Below, one piece after another: positions 16,186-19,211 of a stretch of DNA of 19,211 bases (position 1 is its first letter; each line of letters begins with the position of its first letter). The notes beneath the pieces are model-generated. The model made no database searches, was not told where the DNA came from, and saw only the letters and a program-made list of their open reading frames with translations. Location of the stretch: NCBI GenBank assembly GCA_043802925.1, contig JAZDKP010000015.1, positions 1 to 19,211 on the forward strand. Direction: 5' to 3'. The DNA comes from JAZDKP01 sp043802925 (GTDB taxonomy: Bacteria; Fibrobacterota; OXYB2-FULL-49-7; JAEUSG01). A program made the translations under genes and the position numbers.

Positions 16186-17052
16186 TTAAAAATAAATTAT
16201 CGCCGCGGTCACCGCGAACCATAAAAGCAGGTCGAGGATGAGCGACTTGTCGTGAAAAAGGATGTGCGAAGTGCTTTTCCGGCTTTGCAGCACGTTGACA
16301 TGATAAACATAGCGGAAAACGCCATAGAGGACAAAGGGCAGTGTGTAAATGAGGCGTTCGGTATGGAATTTGGCCACCGTGGCATCGGCCACGGTGTAAA
16401 GCGCATATGAAATGATCGTGCAGGCCGACACGACCGAAATCATGTGGTCGAGGTAGTTCAGGGCGTAATCGTCGAGCACGGCGCGGTGCTCGGGTGCGTG
16501 CCCTTTGAGCGCCAGCCGCTCCTGCTTGCGCTTGCAGAACCCGAGGAACAGGGAGAGCAGAAAAGTGCACATGATGAGCCAGACCGAAGGCTGCACATGG
16601 ATGACCGAGGCGCCGCCCAGCACGCGCAGCACAAAACCCGCGGCAATGAGGACCACGTCCAGCACCACCACCCGTTTAAGGTAGAGGGAATAGAGCAGGT
16701 TGTTGGCCAGGTAAAGGGCCATGATAAGGCCGGCGGCCGGGTCCATGGACAGCCCGGTCCCAATGCTGACCGCGGCCAGGGCCGCGGCCAGGACCGTGGC
16801 CAACCCGACCCCCATTTCGCCCGAGGCCAGGGGCCGGTGCTTTTTATCCGGATGCGCCCGGTCGTGTTCGCGATCAAAAATGTCATTGATAAGATAAACC
16901 GCGGACGATGCCAGGCAAAAGGCAAAGGTGTAGGCTATGGCCGTTAAAAGAAGCCGCGGTTCAAAGAGGTGCCGGGCAAAGACCAGGGGCGCGAGGACAA
17001 AGGCATTCTTGAGCCACTGATCCAGGCGCAGGGATTTGAGAACCGCCTTCAT
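16186..17052 (-). CDS. UbiA-family decaprenyl-phosphate phosphoribosyltransferase-like enzyme
   Basis: This 288-residue integral membrane protein resembles the UbiA superfamily enzyme that transfers 5-phosphoribose from PRPP to a polyprenyl phosphate, the first step to prenyl-phospho-arabinose or -ribose donors (Rv3806c in mycobacteria). The first Asp-rich motif NDIFDREHD (56-64), followed by RAHPDKKHRPLASG, is characteristic of that subgroup. The second region LDVVLIAAGFVLRVLGG follows near residue 130. About eight hydrophobic segments are visible. The ATG directly abuts the stop of the aminotransferase gene upstream (no gap). Such genes also occur outside Actinobacteria with unknown products, so the ribose-transfer activity is inferred from family and the final glycan is unknown. 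Later epimerisation enzymes (DprE1/DprE2-like) are not in the window. Confidence 0.88.
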   Translation of the reverse strand: MKAVLKSLRLDQWLKNAFVLAPLVFARHLFEPRLLLTAIAYTFAFCLASSAVYLINDIFDREHDRAHPDKKHRPLASGEMGVGLATVLAAALAAVSIGTGLSMDPAAGLIMALYLANNLLYSLYLKRVVVLDVVLIAAGFVLRVLGGASVIHVQPSVWLIMCTFLLSLFLGFCKRKQERLALKGHAPEHRAVLDDYALNYLDHMISVVSACTIISYALYTVADATVAKFHTERLIYTLPFVLYGVFRYVYHVNVLQSRKSTSHILFHDKSLILDLLLWFAVTAAIIYF

Positions 17053-18153
17053 TTATGCAACATATTCCAGTACCGTGTCCGCCACATACGCCATCATTGC
17101 CGGCGTCAGCTCCGGGTAGATCGGAAGTGCGAGCGAAGTCTTTGCCGCGGCCTCGGACAGAGGCATGTCACCCGGTTTGCAATCGAGGTAGGCGAAGCAT
17201 TCCTGCATGTGGAGCGGCACGGGATAGTAGACCTCAGTGCCCACCTCTTTTTCACGAAGGCGCTTGAGCAGACCGTCACGGTCTTTTACACGGATACAGT
17301 ACTGGTTGAAGATGGAGCGGTTGCCGGAAAGGATGACCGGAGCCGTGACCGCGCTGCCTTGAAAGCGGCCGGTGTAGTAGGCCGCGTTCTGCCGCCGTTT
17401 TTCGCTCCAGGTGTCGAGGTATTTCAATTTCACGAGAAGCGGTGCGGCCTGGATGGCGTCGAGCCGGAAATTGGCGCCCACGAGTTTGTGATAGTATTTG
17501 GGCTGCTGGCCATGGGTGCGCAGCAGTTTCATGCGCTCGTAAAGCGCGGCGTCGCGGGTGATGCACATGCCGCCATCGCCGAGTCCGCCCAGATTTTTGG
17601 ACGGGAAGAACGAAAGCGTCCCGATATCTCCGAGCGTGCACGCTTTTTTCCCCTTGTATTCCGCGCCAATGGCCTGCGCCCCGTCCTCGATGACCTTGAG
17701 TCCATGCTTTTTGGCCACGGCAAGGATGGGATCCATGTCCGCGGACTGGCCGAACAGGTGCACGGGCATGACCGCCCTGGTTTTTTTCGTGATCTTTTTT
17801 TCGATGCGAGCGGGATCCATATTAAAAGTGGCCTCATCGATGTCCACAAAGACCGGGACCGCGCCGAGCCGGGCAATGCTGCCGGCCGTGGCGAAAAAGG
17901 TATAGGGCGAGGTGATGACCTCGTCGCCCGGTCCGATACCCAGTGCCATGAGCGCCAGAAGCAGCGCGTCCGTGCCAGAGGAGACACCCAGTGCGTACGG
18001 AACGTCGAGATAGTCCGCCACCCCCTTTTCGAGGGCTTCGACCTTCGGCCCCATTATAAAATGCTGCGATTCAACAACCTCGAGGACCGCGCAATTGATT
18101 TCACTTTTAATGGAGGCATATTGCGCCTTGAGATCCAGTAAAGGGACCTTCAT
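17053..18153 (-). CDS. DegT/DnrJ/EryC1/StrS sugar aminotransferase
   Basis: This PLP-dependent enzyme aminates keto groups of nucleotide sugars. The 366-residue product starts VPLLDLKAQY, as usual for the family. The PLP lysine lies in SFFPSKNLGG (181-190, Lys186), the ring-stacking/acidic segment is EDGAQAIGA (156-164), and SSGTDALLLAL (58-68) binds the phosphate. The ATG at 18153 is preferred: AGGAG (18167-18163) lies nine nt upstream, whereas a TTG three codons earlier would lie too close to that site. The preceding gene encodes a Gfo/Idh/MocA dehydrogenase. In the WbpB-WbpE pair such enzymes act in sequence to make UDP-2-acetamido-3-amino-glucuronate, so this is a plausible WbpE-like 3-aminotransferase. 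The exact sugar is inference. Its stop abuts the next start. Confidence 0.92.
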   Translation of the reverse strand: MKVPLLDLKAQYASIKSEINCAVLEVVESQHFIMGPKVEALEKGVADYLDVPYALGVSSGTDALLLALMALGIGPGDEVITSPYTFFATAGSIARLGAVPVFVDIDEATFNMDPARIEKKITKKTRAVMPVHLFGQSADMDPILAVAKKHGLKVIEDGAQAIGAEYKGKKACTLGDIGTLSFFPSKNLGGLGDGGMCITRDAALYERMKLLRTHGQQPKYYHKLVGANFRLDAIQAAPLLVKLKYLDTWSEKRRQNAAYYTGRFQGSAVTAPVILSGNRSIFNQYCIRVKDRDGLLKRLREKEVGTEVYYPVPLHMQECFAYLDCKPGDMPLSEAAAKTSLALPIYPELTPAMMAYVADTVLEYVA

Positions 18154-18173
18154 ACGTTTCAACTCCTCATAAA

Positions 18174-19205
18174 TTAAACGTCGAGGGGCAGCGAAACACG
18201 CCGTCCCTCTTTGGCGGATTTATAGATGCCGAGTATCAGTTCGAGCGATTTGCGGCCCGAACGGCCGTCCGTGTCGGGCTCGCAACGTTGCTGGAGCACA
18301 TCCACGACGTTCTTGTAATAGGCCTTGTGCCCGAAACCGTAGACATTGGGAGGGGTGTAGTTGCACTGTTTGACATATCCGTCATCGTCATCGTAGTCCG
18401 CAAACTTCCAGTATTCGAGACGGTTGACGGCAACGCCGCCGACCTTGACCGTGCCCTTTTCGCCGATGAGCGTGATAGACCCCTCCATATTGGAGGGATA
18501 CACCAGCATGGTCACGTTCATGGAGCCGATGGCACCGTTACGGAACTTCATGACCACGGAGCCCGTGTCTTCGGTCTCAATTTTTCGCGCCATGGTGGCG
18601 GTCATGGCCATGACGCTGTCCACCGGCCCCATCAACCACTGGAGCGCGTCCACATAGTGGCTCGCCTGGTTCATAAAGGCGCCGCCGTCAAATTCCCAGG
18701 TACCACGCCACTTGGCGGAATCGTAATACTCCTGTGGCCGCGTCCAAAGCACATTGGCGTGCGCCATGTAAAGGCGGCCAAAGCGCCCCTTGTCCACTGC
18801 TTTTTTCACAAGCTGCAGCGTTGCATTGAGCCGGTTCTGTTTGACCACAAAAAGCCGGACATCGGAGGCGTCGCAGACATCAATAAATTCATCGACATCC
18901 TTCAGGGTGATGCCCATGGGCTTTTCACAGACCACATGTTTACCGGCCCTGGCAGCAAGGATACCGTGACGGGGATGCAGCCCGGAGGGTGTGCAGATGG
19001 AAACCGCGTCGATGTCCTTGCATTCGAGCATTTTGGCGTAATCGGTATAAACACCGGCTTTGGCAAGTTTCCCGGCCTCTTCTGCTCTTTCTTTGATGCT
19101 GTCACAGACCGCGACCAGAACAGCCCCTTCTGTCTCGGCGATAGCCTCGATATGATTTTTTGAAATACGTCCGCAACCCACGAGCCCGAAACGGATGTCT
19201 GCCAT
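18174..19205 (-). CDS. Gfo/Idh/MocA family sugar dehydrogenase
   Basis: The 343-residue product is an NAD(P)-dependent dehydrogenase with Rossmann motif LVGCGRIS (8-15), the family EKP signature (94-96, Lys95 catalytic) and the C-terminal-domain block GGAFMNQASHYVD (174-186) including His183. The stretch containing WTRPQEYYDSAKWRGTWE resembles proteins annotated as UDP-N-acetyl-2-amino-2-deoxyglucuronate 3-dehydrogenases (WbpB/WlbA-like). Together with the DegT aminotransferase 20 nt downstream, it would introduce a 3-keto then a 3-amino group on a UDP-GlcNAc uronic acid. Matching acetyltransferase and 6-dehydrogenase genes would be expected beyond the window edge. The ATG at 19205 lies six nt from the end of the window, so upstream genes and the promoter are not visible. 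The substrate remains inferred. Confidence 0.9.
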   Translation of the reverse strand: MADIRFGLVGCGRISKNHIEAIAETEGAVLVAVCDSIKERAEEAGKLAKAGVYTDYAKMLECKDIDAVSICTPSGLHPRHGILAARAGKHVVCEKPMGITLKDVDEFIDVCDASDVRLFVVKQNRLNATLQLVKKAVDKGRFGRLYMAHANVLWTRPQEYYDSAKWRGTWEFDGGAFMNQASHYVDALQWLMGPVDSVMAMTATMARKIETEDTGSVVMKFRNGAIGSMNVTMLVYPSNMEGSITLIGEKGTVKVGGVAVNRLEYWKFADYDDDDGYVKQCNYTPPNVYGFGHKAYYKNVVDVLQQRCEPDTDGRSGRKSLELILGIYKSAKEGRRVSLPLDV

Positions 19206-19211
19206 GTGTAA

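Noticed and set aside
16184..16570. Longer N-terminus for the DUF362 protein
   Set aside because: The extension lies inside the phosphoribosyltransferase gene and is Arg/Pro-rich, typical of an out-of-frame translation.
16969..18141. 390-codon frame antisense to the DegT aminotransferase
   Set aside because: Antisense shadow; the DegT product carries all family motifs.

Overview
The window is a G+C-rich bacterial chromosome segment. The cell looks Gram-negative: it has Sec-type signal peptides, a lipoprotein, periplasmic multiheme c-type cytochromes and surface-polysaccharide genes. Multiheme cytochromes plus selenocysteine use suggest a redox-versatile, probably anaerobic lineage. A member of the Fibrobacterota/FCB group or a deltaproteobacterium-like phylum would fit, but the sequence alone cannot decide this.

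Layout. (1) Positions 1-787 hold a mostly non-coding stretch, then a small DUF2281-type antitoxin gene. Its PIN-domain toxin partner is reduced to a start and an out-of-frame tail by an internal deletion. (2) 788-2785 (minus) is priA, the primosomal helicase. (3) 2912-6352 (plus) is a two-gene unit: a FapA/DUF342 protein with a duplicated N-terminal module, followed by an HD-GYP protein with altered catalytic motifs. (4) 6364-10999 (minus) is a tight five-gene operon, read from right to left: a secreted protein of unknown family, a multiheme cytochrome fused to a degenerate UshA-like phosphoesterase domain, a lipoprotein, a thioredoxin-like/tetraheme fusion, and a small zinc-ribbon protein. 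(5) 11115-13182 (plus) holds a membrane-anchored divergent polysaccharide deacetylase-like protein and pdxJ (vitamin B6 synthesis). (6) 13174-19205 (minus) is a six-gene surface-glycan operon: Gfo/Idh/MocA dehydrogenase, DegT aminotransferase, UbiA-type prenyl-phosphate phosphoribosyltransferase, DUF362 protein, UDP-glucuronate decarboxylase and UDP-glucose 4-epimerase. Its start codons overlap or lie within about 20 nt of the preceding stop.

The most striking point is in region 4. The cytochrome/phosphoesterase gene begins at 9893, about 210 bases upstream of where a plain ORF caller would start it. Codon 43 is an in-frame TGA. It is followed by a hairpin whose GGUCU apical loop falls at the same distance from the UGA as in the Escherichia coli fdhF SECIS element. 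Codon 43 sits in a Cys-Gly-Sec motif where, as I recall the family, relatives have Cys-Gly-Cys. I read this as a secreted tetraheme selenoprotein within a five-gene redox operon. An inverted repeat of 7-bp arms lies just upstream of that operon.

How the genes fit together. The region 4 operon appears to build an envelope redox module: a selenoprotein tetraheme, a thioredoxin-like tetraheme, a lipoprotein and a beta-rich partner. The region 6 operon makes and handles nucleotide sugars (UDP-xylose, UDP-galactose, probably an amino-uronic acid) and a prenyl-linked pentose. Region 3 probably links cyclic-di-GMP sensing or turnover to a polar or motility-related protein.
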